Source: Molossus alvarezi (Eukaryota > Chordata > Mammalia > Chiroptera > Molossidae). Taken from it: a stretch of DNA of 64,000 nucleotides. Below, in pieces: positions 43,346 to 56,048 of this stretch. The stretch lies in the NCBI GenBank assembly GCA_037176705.1, contig CM073907.1, forward strand, positions 14,725,001 to 14,789,000, written 5' to 3'. Numbering within the stretch: position 1 is the first letter of the stretch; the number at the start of each line of letters is the position of its first letter. A program made the position numbers and the translations under genes. The notes below the pieces were generated by a model that did no database searches, was not told where the DNA came from, and saw only the letters and a list, made by a program, of their open reading frames with translations.

Positions 43346-45555
43346 AATTGTTTGTTTTAATATGCATCTCTCTGATGGTTAATAATGTTGAGCATTTCTT
43401 TATATGTCTGTTAGCCATTTGTATGTCCTGTTTGGAGAGGTGTCTATTTAGTTCCTCTGCCCAGTTTTTAATTGGCTTCTTTGTCTTCCTTTTGTTGAGT
43501 TCTATGAGCACTCTCTATATATTGGAAATTAACCCCTTGTTAGCTATATTATTGTCAATTATGCTCTCTCATACAGTGGGTAGCCTTTCCGTTTTGATGA
43601 TTGTATTTTTTGCTCTGCAGAAGCTTTTGAGTTTTATGTAGTCCCGTGTGTTCATTTTCTCCTTTGTTTCTATTGCTTTTTCTAATGTATCAGTGAAAAT
43701 TTTGCTGTATATGATGTCTGAAATGTATTGCCTACAGTTTCTTCAAGGGTTTTTATGAATTAATGAGTCCCATTTAGGTCTTTTATTCTTTCTGAGTTTA
43801 TTCTTCTGTAGGGTGTAAGTTGATGTTCTAGTTTCATTTTTCTGCATGTAGCTGTCCAATTTTCCTAACACCATTTAATAAAGAGGCTGTCGTTACTCCA
43901 CTGTATGATCTCTCCAACTTTGTCAAATATTTATTGAGCATATCTCCTTGGGTATTTCTGGGTTCTCTGTTCTTTTCCACTGGTCTATATGCCTGTTCTT
44001 GTGCCAGTACCGTGCTGTTTTGATTACAGTGGCTTTGTAGCATTACCTGAAGTCTGGTAATGTGATCACTCCAACTTTGTTCTTCTTTTTCAAGATTGCT
44101 GGGGCTATTCGTTTTTTGTTTTTTTTGTTTTTTAATTTGATATGAACTTTTGAAGTACTTTTTCTAATTCTGTGAAGTATGCCATTGGCATTTTGATGGG
44201 GATTGCATTGAATCTATAGATTGCTTTGGGTAATATGGACATTTTAATGATGTTAATTCTTCCAATCCAAGAACAGAGTATGTGCTTCCACATTTTTATA
44301 TCTTCCTCTCTTTATTTTTTGAATGAATTGTAGTTTTCTGCAAATAGGTCCTTTATATCTTTGGTTAAGTTTATTCCTAGGCATGTTAATTTTTTTTTGC
44401 CACAATGGTAAATGGGATTGTCTTCTTAGTATCTCTTTGTGTGAATTCATCATTGGTGTATAAGAATGCCATCTATTTCTTGACATTAATTTTGTATCCT
44501 CCTAGTTTTCCAAATTCATTTATTATGTCTAGCAACTTTTTGATGGAGTCTTTGGGGTTTTCTACGCATAGAATCATGTCATCTGCTGATAATGACAGTT
44601 GCACTTTCTCCTTTCCAATTTGGATCCCTTTTATTTTTTCCTTCTGTTTGATTGCTGTGGGTAAGACTTCCAATCCTACGTTATATGAGAGTGGGAAGAG
44701 TGGGCACCCTTGCCTTCTTTTTGTTTGTAATGAAAATGCTTTTATTTATTGCCCATTGATTATGATGTTGGCTGTTGGTCTTTCATATATGGCCTGTATT
44801 ATGTCTAGATATGATCCCTCTATTTTTGCTGAGTGTTTTTATCAGAAATGGATGCTGGATTTTGTCAAAGGCTTTTTCGGCATCTATTGATATGATCATG
44901 TGGTTTTTATTCTTCATTATATTTATGTGGTGTATCACGTTTATTGATTTGCGAATATTGTACCAGCCTTGCATCTCTGGGATGAATCCCACTTAGTCAT
45001 GGTGGATAATTTTTTCAGCGTATAGCTGGATTTTATTAGCTAGTATTTTGTTCACGATTTTGGAGTCTATGTTCATCAGGGATATTGGCCTCTAAGTTTC
45101 TTTCTTTGTAGTGTCTTTTTCTGGTTTGGAAGTAGGATTATGCTGGCTTCATAAAACAAGTTTGGAAGTCTTCCTTCTTCTTGAATTTTTTGAAATAGTT
45201 TGAGGAGAATCTGTTTTATTTATTCTTTGAATGTTTGATGAAACTCGCCCGTGAAGCAATCCGGGCCTGGGCTTTTGTTTGCTGTGAGAGTCTTGATTAT
45301 ATCTTCAATTTCTCTTGTTGTTATTGGCGGTTCATGTTTTCTACCTCATTCTGGTCCAGTTTAGGGAGACTATGTTTCTTGAAATTTATCCATTTCGCTT
45401 AGATTGTCGAATTTTTGCCATATCATTGTTCATAGTAGGCTTTGCACAGGTGTGTAACCTGGGATGTTAAACCAAGGGCTCCGCTCCCAGCTAAGGGTGG
45501 GTGAGGCTGCGGCAGCTCCCAGCCAAGTGCATAGTACCCAGCAGGACCCAGCCAT
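43346..45555 (-). mobile_element. L1 fragment J', paralogue of J with a large internal deletion
   Basis: Collinear with J from its fused left end through RT up to attgttcatagtag (45436), matching J at about 10455. It then jumps about 2.76 kb to a 5'UTR piece (45437-45555, gggctccgctcccagcta) that matches J near 13215-13300. The RT motif reads SADD (near 44576-44587). Open RT pieces are 44473-44673 and 44783-44992. The endonuclease, ORF1 and most of the 5'UTR are gone. Confidence 0.85.
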
Positions 45556-47505
45556 GACTGCAGCAGTCTGAATCCCCACCAGCAATTTACTTTTCATGAC
45601 ATCCTCACCAGCACTTGTTTGAAGATTTGTTAATGGCAGCCATTCTGTCACATATGAGGTAATGTTTCATAGTTATTTTAATTTGCATCTCTGTGATGAC
45701 TAGTGATATTGAGTAATATATTTTTGTATGTCTCTTGGCCATTTGTATGTCCTGTTGGGAGAAGTGTCTAGTTACGTCCTCTGCCCATTCTTAAAATGGA
45801 TTCTTTGTCTTCCTTTTGTTGAGGTGTATGAGGATGCTATACATATTGTAAATTAACCCCTTATCTGATGTATTGTAGGTAGTTATGCTCTTTCATATAG
45901 CAGGTTCCCTTTCCACATTGATGCTTGTTTCTTTTGCTGTGCAGAAGCTTTTTAGTCCCATGTGTTCATTTTTTTTTCTTTGTTTCCCTTGCCTTAGGCA
46001 TTGCTACCATGAAAATTCTGCTTTGTGGGATGTCGGAAATTTTTTTGCCTATATTTTCTTCCAGAATTTTTATACATTCACAAGTCACATGTAAGCCATT
46101 TATCCATCTTGAGTCTATTTCTGAGTATCGTGCATGTTGGTGGTCTAGTTTCAGTTTTTTGCAAATAACTGTCCGATTTTCCCAGCACTGTTTATTGAAG
46201 AGGCTGTATTTACTCCACTGTATGCTCTTGCTATCTTGTCCAATATTAATTGAGGATAATGATTTGGGTCAATTTATGGGTTCTCTGTTCTGTTCCATTG
46301 AATTATATGCCTGATCTTGTGCCAGTACCAGGGTATAATTACAGTGGCTTTGTAGTATAATCTGATACTTGGTATTATGATCCCTCCTACTTTGTTCTTG
46401 ATTACTGTGGCATTTAGGGGTTTTTTTTTTGTTCCATGTAAACTTTTATTCTAGGTCTGTGCTGGATTTTGTTGAATGCCTTTTTAGCCTCTCTTGACAT
46501 GATCTTGTGGGTTTTATCATTTATTTTGTTTGTGTTGTATCACATTCATTAATATGGGAATATTGTGCCATCCTTGCTTCCCTGGGATGTATCCCATTTG
46601 GTCATTATTAATAATTTCTTTGATGTATTGCTGGATCCGATTTGCTGAGATTTTAAGGATTTTGGAATCAGTGTTCATCAGAGATATTGGCCTGTCGTTT
46701 TCTTTCTTTGTAATGTCTCTATCTGGTTTTGGAATTTATATTATGCTGGATTCCTAAAATGATTTCGGAAGTCTTGTCTTCTTGGAATTTTCTTAGAATA
46801 ATTTGGGGAGAACGGGTGTTAGATCTTCTTTAAATGTTTGATAAAATCTCCCCATGAAGCCATCTATGCCTGGGGTTTGGTTTGCTGCTAGTTTCTGAAT
46901 ATCTTCCATTTCCTTAGTTGTTATTGGCCTGTTCAAGTTTTCTGTCTCTTCCCAGTTCAGTTTTGGGAGACTCTGTTTCTAGAAATTTGTTGATTTTGCC
47001 TAGATCATCCAATTTATTGGCATATAATCTTCCGTAGTATGTTTTAATGATCCTTTGTATTACTGTGGTATCAGTTGTTACTTCTCCAATTATGTTTCTG
47101 ATTTTGTTTATGGGGTCCTCTCTTTTTGTTTGTTGATGAGTCTGCTTAAGAATTGATGAATCTTGTCTATCTTTTCAAAGAATCTGCTCTTTGTTTCATT
47201 GCTTATATTTCAAAGTGGCAGGTTTCTCTTTGTCTGTATTTTTTTTACATTTTTTATTTATTTATTTGTTCCTGTTACAAATGTTTCTCATTTTCCCCCC
47301 CTTGACACCATCCTCCTCTTTCCCTGACACATCCCCAGCTTTGTTTTACCAATTTCCATGTTATCTACTCTACGAGTTTTTATCAGAGAATTGAAAATAT
47401 GTATAATTAAAGTGATCATTGATATGTACTTATTTATTGCCATTTTTGTTTTTGTGGTTCTATTTTTCTTTCTATTTCTTCTATTAATTACCATCCCACC
47501 CCCAG
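45556..47505 (-). mobile_element. Mosaic L1: K-like start, then E-like composite
   Basis: 45556-45735 matches K at about 14180-14370. From about 45740 it matches E (about 34010-35710). That includes the same RT-removing joint (about 46453, attctaggtctgtgctgg), the same short 3'UTR insert (about 47245-47355) and the same fusion to the ORF2 N-terminus (about 47355-47494). The mosaic is best explained by recombination among older L1 blocks. No frame is intact. Confidence 0.83.
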
Positions 47506-48194
47506 ATTTTTTTTTTTTTCAGATTCTGTGTCCTTTATTTCCTCACTGACATTTCTAGTTCTTTTCTTCTAGTTGCTCTGTTTTTTTCTTTTTGTTTAGT
47601 TTCTAGTTCTTTGAGTTGTAGGGTTAGAAAGTCAATTCTTAATTTTTCTTGTTTGTTGAGGTTGGCCTGTAGTGGTATGAACTTCCCTCTCAGGACTGCT
47701 TCACTGCATCCCATAGATTTTGTGTTGTTTTGTGTTCATTTTTCTTTGTTGCCAGGAATTTTTTTTCTTGAACTCTTTGATAACCCATTCATTGGTTAAT
47801 AACATGCTAGTTTGCTTCCATGTGTTTGAATGTTTTTTGTGTATTTTTGTTGTAATTGGTTTCTAGTGTTGTCATGTCATTCGGATCTGAGAGGATGCTT
47901 GATATGACTTCAATTTTCTTGAATTGGTAAAGACTTACCTTGTGGCCTAAAATGCAGTCTTTTTAAGGATGCCCTGTGTGCACTTGAATAGAATGTATAT
48001 TCTGCAGCTTTCAGGTAAAATGTTCTGTAAATATCAATTAAGTTTAACTAATCTAGTTTGTCATTTAAGGACTTGTGTCCTTGTTAATTTTTTTGTGTAG
48101 AAATTCTATCTTATGGTGTCTGTGGGGTGTTAAATTCACCCACTATGCTTATATTGCTATTATTCTCTCCCTTGAAGTCCTCCAGAAGTTTTTT

Positions 48195-48252
48195 TTTTTT
48201 TTTTTTATCCTCACTCGAGGACATTTTTTCATTTTTTGTTCCAATAGAGTGG

Positions 48253-48305
<53 letters not shown>

Positions 48306-48461
48306 ACGTGAAAGGGACACATCGAATGGCTGCCACCCATATGACTAACCGGGGTCAGTGACAAACTGCAACTGAGTTATGTGCCCTTAGTGGTAACCAA
48401 TACCCGGTCTCTCGGGACTGCAGGCCGATGCTCTTAACTGCTGAGGCAAACCGGCCAGGGT
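48195..48461 (-). mobile_element. Ves SINE (V7) with an expanded (AG)n
   Basis: T-rich tail, tail motif cctcactcgaggac, then a pure (AG)n run of about 48 bp (48254-48301) where other copies have 10-20 bp, then body and head ending ctgaggcaaaccggccag. The 15-bp target duplication ctccagaagtttttt is perfect (48180-48194 and 48462-48476). It is inserted in the endonuclease region of N. Confidence 0.92.
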
Positions 48462-48904
48462 CTCCAGAAGTTTTTTAATGTATTTTGGTTTTCCTGTATT
48501 TGGTGCATATGTTTTTACCAGGGTTAAATTATCTTGTTGGATTGATCCCTTTAATATTATGTAGTAATCTTTTTTATCTCTCATTATGTCCCTCATTTTG
48601 AATCTATCTTATCAAATATGAGTACTACTATACCAGGTTTTTGTTTTTTTTTCACTTCCATTTCCCTGGGAAAAAAAAGCTTTATCCCTTTACTTTTATC
48701 CATGTGAGTCTTTTGTTGTGTGGTGGGGCTCTTGTAGATAGGATATATATGGGTCATGTTTTCTTATCCAATCAGCTACCCTGTGTCTTTTCATGGAAGC
48801 ATTTAAGCCATTTACATTTAAGGTTTTTATTGATAGGTACTTATTACTTGCTGGTTTTATTTTATGCCTGTGTTCCTCCCCACCTCTCTCTCTATTTCTT
48901 TTTC

Positions 48905-49826
48905 TTACAACAGTCCCTTTAGTATTTCTTGCAGTGCTGGTTTGGTGGAGGTAAAGTTCTTTAGCTTTTTTTTGTCTGTGAATCTTTATTTCACCTTCAG
49001 TTTTGAATGATAGCCTTGCTGGATAGAGTAGTCTTGAATTCAGACACTTGCCTCTCTATATTTTCTGTACTTCATGCCACTTTCTTCTGGCCTGCTGTGT
49101 TTTATTGAGAAATCAGCTGACAGTCTAATGGGAGCTCCATTTTAGGTAAGTTTCTGTCTCTCTCTTTCTTCTTTGGAGATTCTTTCTTTGTCTTTAATGT
49201 TTGCCATTTTAATTATGAGGTTTCTTGCTTGGGGTTCTTCTGGCTTGGGGCTCTCTGTGTTTCCTGGACTTGTGTGACTTTTTCCTTCACCAAATTAGAA
49301 AAGTTTTCTGTCATTATTTCTTCAAACAGATTCTCTTGTCTTTTCTTTGATTCTTCTCTTTCTGTTACCCCTTATGATGCAAATGTTGTTACGTTTTGTA
49401 TTGTCCCAAAGACTCCTTAAATTTTCCTCCTGTTTTTAATTTGTTTTCCCATTTGATGATCTACTTGGGTATTCTTACCTTGTCTTCTAACTCAGTGATT
49501 CATTCTTCAGCTTCTTCTCATTTACTATTAAAACCTTGTAAGGTATTTTTTTATAACAGCTTTGTCATTCTTTATTTCCTCTTGATTTTTATTCATAGCT
49601 TCTACCTCTTTTTTTTTTTAACCTGATGTAGTTCCCTCTGAGCTCTTTGTAATTCTCATTAAGTTGCTTGTAGTTCACACTAAATCGTTTGCACTCCCTT
49701 AAAATGATTGGTTTGAATTCTTTCCTGACAAATTGCTTTCTCCCATTTCATAGTAATCCCAGTAGTCCTTCCTTTTAGTAATCCTTCCTTTTGTTTCATT
49801 AACGTGTTGTTTCTTTGTCTCACCAT
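48905..49826 (-). pseudogene. L1 ORF1 of N, broken
   Basis: About 307 codons from a start at 49824-49826 (caccattttagc context) to a stop at 48905-48907, the usual size. The core region is recognisable from its antisense (tctgacagtctaatgggagctcc, attctcttgt) but is broken by stops. No long open piece remains. Confidence 0.7.
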
Positions 49827-51010
49827 TTTAGCAATCTGGTAGTATTAGGCCCAGTGAGGGATGTTGGAATGTGTTGGCAGGTCATTGTGTATCCAATAAG
49901 GCTGCTGTGCCTCCAGACTGTTTGGTGTGTGGCACCTCTTGGCCTGCTGTATCCTGGAGGATTTGCCGCTGGTGGCTGGTATTGGGTTGTCATAGTAGGC
50001 ATTGCTGAAATACATGGGTCCTGCTGGTGCACTGCTGGGGCACATGGTTGTGCTGGGGCACTGCAGGAGTTTATGGTCCCTGCTGTTATGCTACTGGGAT
50101 GTGTGGGTCCTGCTGGGGTGCTGCTGGGGTGTGACATTGCCTGGTTTTGCTCAGCTCCTGATCAGTCACAACTGATGCTTCTGGGGGCAAGTGACAGTTC
50201 TTGGTTTGTGGTTCTACTGCTGCTGTTATCAGGGGGTACTCTCAGCTCCCAGTCATCTGCTGATGTTGGGGGCTGAGGATGCTCAACTCCCAGGATTTTG
50301 CTGCTGTTGTGGAAGGGTTACACTCCTAACCCACTGTTTTATTTGTCAGGTGTGGGTTTTGGCTACCCAAGTCCTGCTGCTGCTTGGGCTGGGGAATCAC
50401 TCCTGATCAGCCTCTGCTGATGCTGCTGGAGTTGGGTCTCAGCTGCCAATCTGTGCTGCTGCTGCCTGGAGATGGATGTCTGCTCCTGAGCCTCTGATGC
50501 TGGGGGTGTCTCAGCTCCTGAGCCTTGTCTGCTGTTGGTGGTGTGGCTCCACTGTCGCCCAGTAACTGATGCTGTGGGGGTTGGTGCTCAGCTTTGATCA
50601 GGTGGCTGCTGTGGAAGATGGTGCTCAGTTCCTGGCCTGTTGTGGTACCTTGACAGTGCCACGATTGTGCACTGCTCCGCATTGACACAGCAGGTTCCAC
50701 TGGTCCAATGTGCAAGGCACTCTGGTGGGCTCAAGTCTATCGGCCCTAGGTGCTCCCACTGCCTCCTCCCAGAGAATACGAGGGACCTTTCAAAATTCCA
50801 GGCCCTTTCAGCCTCATAGGGAAAAACACCCTGACAAGCTGCTTATTGTGGTAGCCACCTGCTCCCTGTCCACAGCACAGGAACCCTGTGCCCCACATTT
50901 CTGCATTTCTTGAGATTTCTCATTTACACTCACGTCCGCTCACATTCTCTCTCACACTTGTTCTCACTCTCACACACTCCTCCTTGCTCTGGTCCTGCCT
51001 GCTGCCAACT
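49827..51010 (-). promoter_or_regulatory. L1 5'UTR of N, second 5'UTR type
   Basis: About 1.18 kb, GC-rich, with repeated tgctggggtgctgctgggg-like phrases at about 50020-50130. Both strands carry spurious open frames (for example 49815-50276) rich in Gly, Trp and Val or Pro and Ser. It has no YY1-like end of the J/D kind. H carries the same type. Confidence 0.7.
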
Positions 51011-51084
51011 TCTCATCACTTGGTACTTTCAGTGAATATATTTTATTTAACCAGGCTGTCTATTTGTGGTGTTGATGGCTTTTA

Positions 51085-51950
51085 ATTGTTCAGAAATTTG
51101 GTTTAATAATCCCATTTGTTTATTTTATTATTTTCATTTCCCTTGACTGGGACACATCTCCAAAAACATATTGCTGACAGCAGTGTCAGAGACTTTACTG
51201 CCTGTTTGTTTCTAGGAGTTTTATGGTTTTAGGTCTTACATTGAAGTTTTTAATCCATTTTGATTTTATTTTTGGATACAATGAAAGTGGTCTATATTTA
51301 TTTTTTTGCATGCATGTTTCTATTTTTTCCAAAACCATTTATTGAAGAGATTTTCTTTTTACCCCATTGTATGTTCTTGCCTCCTTTGTAATATATTAGT
51401 TTACCATACAGGTGTGGGTGTTATTTCTAAGCTCTTGATTTGATTCTTTTGATCAATGTGTCTGTATTTATGATGGTACCGTGCTGTTTTCATAACTGTA
51501 GCCATGTATAGATTGGCATCAGGTGGTGTGATATTTCACTTTGTTGTTCATAACTGTAGCCTTGTATAGTTTGATATCAGATAGTGTGATACCTCACTTT
51601 GTTGTTCTTTCTCCGTATCGCTGCGGCTATTTGGGCTCTTTTGTGGTTTCTTATAAGTTTTAGTATTATCTAGTCTAGTTCTGGGAGAACTGTCATTGGT
51701 AACTTGAAACAGATTGCATAGGATCTGTAGATTGCTTTGGGTAGTTATGAACATTTCAATGGTGTTACTTCTTCCTATCGATGAGCACAGTATATTATTC
51801 CATTTATTTGTATCTACTTAAATTTCTTCAATGTCTTATAGTTTACCAGTACAAATCACTTACCCATTTGGTTAAATATATTTCTAAGTATTTTATTCTT
51901 TTTGATGAAATTGTAAATGAGATTGCTTTCTTTTTCTTTTTTTTTTTGCT
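51085..51950 (-). mobile_element. Old L1 ORF2 fragment
   Basis: An ORF2 C-terminal third without 3'UTR, more diverged than neighbours: phrases such as cccatttgtttatttta and aaaaccatttattgaaga remain. It contains a 58-bp tandem duplication (51491-51606). It ends at the 3' end of G, which probably inserted into it. 51011-51084 has no clear feature. Confidence 0.75.
51491..51606. repeat. 58-bp direct tandem duplication
   Basis: Two copies (51491-51548, 51549-51606), each beginning cataactgtagcc and ending ctttgttgtt, about 85 percent alike by eye. It lies inside the old L1 fragment and is probably a local replication slip. Confidence 0.92.
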
Positions 51951-52187
51951 GGGTTCAATTTTTTTTATTAATTAGTTTTTGTTACAGATGTTTCTCCTTT
52001 TCCCCCCACTGATTCCCCCCTCCCCCTCCCTCCCTGCACTTTCCCCCGTTTTTTCTCCATGTCCACTGTTCATGCATATAAGTTCTGTGGTTTATCTCTC
52101 CCCACTACACCCTCTTCTGGGGATTGTCAGTATGTACCTTACTTCCACGTCTCTGGGACTACTCCATTCCTCAGACTGTTATGTTCA

Positions 52188-55100
52188 TTATATTTCACAA
52201 ATAAGTGAGATTATATGAAACATGTCTTTCTCTGTTTGGCTTGTTTCACTTAGGATGATACTTTCCAGGTCACTCCATGTAGTCTCAAAGGATAAGAGAT
52301 CTGTCTTACAGCTGCGTAGTACTCCATTGTGTATATGTACCACGGTGTTTTTGTCCATTCATCTACTGATGGACACTTGGACTGTTTCCAGATCTTTGCT
52401 ATTGTAAATAGTGCTGCTACAAACATGGGGTACATATATTCTTTCTGATTGGTGTTTCAGGCTTCTTAGGGTATATTCCTAGACGTGGAATCACTGGGTC
52501 AAATGGAAGTTCAATTTTTAAGTTTTTAAGGTAACACCACATTGTTTTCCATAGTGGCTGCACCAGTCTGCTTTCCCACCAGCAGTGTACTAGAGTCCCC
52601 TTTTCTCCATTCCCTCAATAACACTTGTTGTTTGATGATTTGTTGATGGCGTCCTTTCTGACAGGTGTGAGGTGATACCTCATTGTTGTTTTAATTTGCA
52701 TTTCTGATGATTAGTGATGATGAGAATTTCTTCATATGTTTCTCAGCCATTTGTATGTCCTGTTTGGAGAGGTGTCTATTTAGTTCCTCTGCCCATTTTT
52801 TAATTGGATTTTTGTCTTCCTTTTGTGGAGTTGTATGAGCACTCTATATGTGTTGGAAATTAACCTCTTATCTGATATATATCATTGGCAATTATGCTCT
52901 CCCATACAGTGGGTAGCCTTTTCGTTTGATGATTGTATCTTTCGCTGTGCAGAAGCTTTTGAGTTTGATGTAGTCCCATGTGTTCATTTTCTCCTTTGTT
53001 TCTATCGCCTTAGGTGATGTGTCAGTAAAAATTCTGCTGCGTATGATGTCTGAAATTTTACCTACAGTGTCTTCTAGGATTTTTATGGATCCATGAGTCA
53101 CATTTAAGTCTTTTATTCATTTTGAGTTTATTCATGTGTAGGGTGTAAGTTGATGGACTAGTTTCATTTTTCTGCAAGTAGCTGTCCAATTTTCCCAGCA
53201 CCATTTATTAAACAGGCTGTCCTTACTCCATTGTATGCTCTTTCCACCTTTATCAAATATTAATTGAACATATTGCCTTCGGTCCATTTCTGGGTTCTCT
53301 GTTCTGTTCCACTGGTCTATATGCCTGTTCTTGTGCCAGTTCCAGGCTGTTTTGATTACAGTGGCTTTGTAGTATAACCTGAAATCTGGTATTGTGATCC
53401 CTCCAACTTTGTTCTTTCTTTTCAGAATTGCTGTGGCTATTCAAGGCCTTTTTTGGTTCCATATGAACTTTTGAAATAATTGTTCTAATTCTGTGAAGTA
53501 AGCCATTGATATTTTGATCGGGATTGCGTGGAATCTATAAATTGCTTTGGGTAATATGGACATTTTAATGATGTTAATTCTCACAAACCATGAACAGGGT
53601 ATGTGCTTTCACTTTTTTATATCTTCCTCTATTTTTTTTTTTTAATGACATGTAGTTTTCTGTGAATAGGTCCTTTATTTCTTTAGTTAAGTTTATTTCT
53701 AGGTATCTTAATTTTTTTGCCGCAATGGTAAATGGGATTGTTTTCTTAGTTTCTCTTTCTGTGAGTTCATCATTGTTGTATAAGAATGCAATTGATTTCT
53801 TGATGTTAACTTTGTATCCTGCTACTTTGCCAAATTCAATTATTAAGTCTAGTAAACTTTTGATGGAGTCTTTGGGGTTTTCCACGAATAGTATCATGTC
53901 CTCTGAAAATAATGACAGTTTCACATTCTCGTTTCCAATTTGGATCCCTATTATTTTTTTTCCTGTCAGATTGCTGTGGCTGAGACTTCCAATACTATGT
54001 TAAATAAGAGTGGCGAAAGTGGGCTTCCTTGCTTTGTTTTTGTTCTTAAGATAAATGCTTTTAGTTTTTGTCCATTGAGTATGATGTAGGTCTTTCATAT
54101 ATGGCCTTTATTATGTCTAAATATGATCCCTCTATTCCCAGACTGCTGAGCGTTTTTATCAGAACTGGATGCTGGATTTTGTCGAACGCTTTTTTAGCAT
54201 CTATTGATATGATCATGTGATTTTTATTCTTCATTTTATTTATGTGGTGTATCACATTTATGGATTTGCGAATATTCTACCAGCTTTGCATCCCTGGGAT
54301 GAATCCCACTTGGTCATGGTGGATAATTTTTTTGGTGTATTGCTGGATTCGATTTGCTAGTATTTTGTTCAGGATATTGGCAGCTATGTTAATCAGGTAT
54401 ATTGGCCTGTACTTTTCTTTCTTTTTAGTGTCCTTTTCTGGTTTTGGAATTAGAATTATGCTGGCTTCATAAAACGTGTTTGGAAGTCTTTCTTCTTGAA
54501 TTTTTTGAAATAGTTTGTGGAGAATGGTTATCAGTTCTTCTTTGAATGTCCGGTAAAACTCCCCCGTGAAGCCATCCGGGCCTGGGCTTTTGTTTGCTGG
54601 GAGAGTCTTGATTACATCTTCAATTTCTTCTTTTGATATTGGTCTGTTCAAGTTTTCTATCTCTTACTGATCCAGTTTTGGGAGACTACGTGTTTCTAGA
54701 AACTTGTCCATTTCGCTAAGATTGTCGAATGTGTTGCCATACAATTGTTCATAGTACTTGTTAACAGTCTTTTGTATTTCTGTGGTGTCAATTGTTACCT
54801 CTCCTCTTTTCTTTCTGATTTTGTGTATTTGGGTTCTCTCTCTTTGTTTCTTGGTGAGTCTAGCTAAGGGTCCATCAATCTTGTTTATCTTTTAGAAAAA
54901 CCAGCTCTTTGTTTTATTGATCCTTAGTTTTTTGTGGTTTTTTTTTGTCTCTATGTCATATATTTCTGCTCTGATCTTTACTATTTCCTTCCTTCTACTT
55001 GCTCTGGGGTTTTCTTTTTGTTTGCTCTCTAGTTCATTAAGTTGTGAGGTTAGATAATCTATTAGAGATTTTTCTTTTTTTTTTGTTTTTAAGGTGGACT

Positions 55101-56003
55101 CTAGTGCTATGACCTTCCCTTTCCGAACTGCTTTCGCTGCATTTCATAGATGTTGTGTTGTTGTGTCTTCATTTTCATTGGTTTCCAGGAAGTTTTTGAT
55201 TTCTTCCTTGATCTCCTCTGTGACCCATTCATTGTTTAATAAAATGCTATTTACCTTCCATGTGTTCAAATATCTTTGTATGTTCTTCTTGCAATTGATT
55301 TCTAGTTTCATGCCATTGTGAGCTGAGAAGATGCTTGATATGATTTCAATCTTATTAAACTTGTAGAGACTTACTTTGTGCTCTAGCATGTGGTCTATAT
55401 TAGAGAATGTTTTATGTGCACTTGAGAAGAATGTGAATTCTGTAATTTTGGGGTGTAATTCTTTGTAGATATCTATTAAATCCATTTGGTCTAGTGCTTC
55501 ATTCAGAGTCTTTGTTTCCTTGCTAATTTTTTGTCTAGAGGACCTATCAAGTGATGTCAGCGGGTTGTTGAAGTTTCCTGCTATAATTGTATTGCTATCG
55601 ATTTCTCCTTTGAAGTACTCCAGAAGTTTTTAAATATATTTTGGTGGTCCAATATTGGGTGCATATATGATTATCAAGGTTATATCTTCCTGTTGGATAG
55701 ATCCTTTCAATATTATGTTGTGGCCTTCTTTATCTGTATTTATGACCTTCATTGTGAAATATATTTTATTAGATGTAAGTATTGCTACCCCAGCTTTTAT
55801 TTCTCTTTTGTTTGCTTGGAAGATTTTTTCCATTCCTTCACTTTCAATCTATGTGAGTCTTTTGTTGTAAGGTGGGTCTTTTGTAAACATCATATAGATG
55901 ACTCATGCTTTCTTATCCTATCAGCTACTCTATGTCTTTTTATGGGAGCATTCAATCCATTTACATTTAAGGTGATTATTGATATGTACTTATTTATTGC
56001 CAT
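52188..56003 (-). pseudogene. L1 ORF2 of G, nearly full length
   Basis: The span of 3816 bp equals 1272 codons, nearly the family's length, but stops and shifts break it. Pieces: endonuclease 55630-55833 and 55144-55485 ([20 protein letters not shown]; the SDH-type motif reads SAHNG); RT N-terminal 54277-54651 with [19 protein letters not shown] 54061-54255 with [18 protein letters not shown] palm and after 53574-53924, where FADD reads FSED. One catalytic aspartate is thus lost as well as the frames. Confidence 0.9.
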
Positions 56004-56048
56004 TTTTGTTTAGTGTGGTTCTATTTTTCTTCCCATTTCTCCTGGTAA

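Larger units (their letters stand above)
47506..51010 (-). mobile_element. L1 element N, 5' half with a distinct 5'UTR
   Basis: Linker and endonuclease (47510-48850) split by a Ves, ORF1 (about 48905-49826), and a long 5'UTR to about 51010. The 5'UTR does not resemble that of J, D or G. It is shared with H (60531-61430), for example in the gtgagggatgtt stretch and the ctctcacac end. It therefore belongs to another, older-looking L1 lineage. The 3' half is missing. Confidence 0.82.

Noticed and set aside
44405..44890. 161-codon plus-strand frame
   Set aside because: Antisense of L1 RT in J'. The minus strand carries recognisable RT residues; the plus strand carries nothing recognisable.
4600..45555. 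Assembly artefact as the cause of the repeated joints
   Set aside because: The paralogous blocks differ by many scattered substitutions and indels, and each has its own deletions, so they are not a copied contig. Long-read confirmation was not available to me.
49815..50276. 153-codon plus-strand frame in GC-rich sequence
   Set aside because: It lies in the 5'UTR of L1 element N, antisense. The related 5'UTR of H has different frames at the same place, so there is no conservation.
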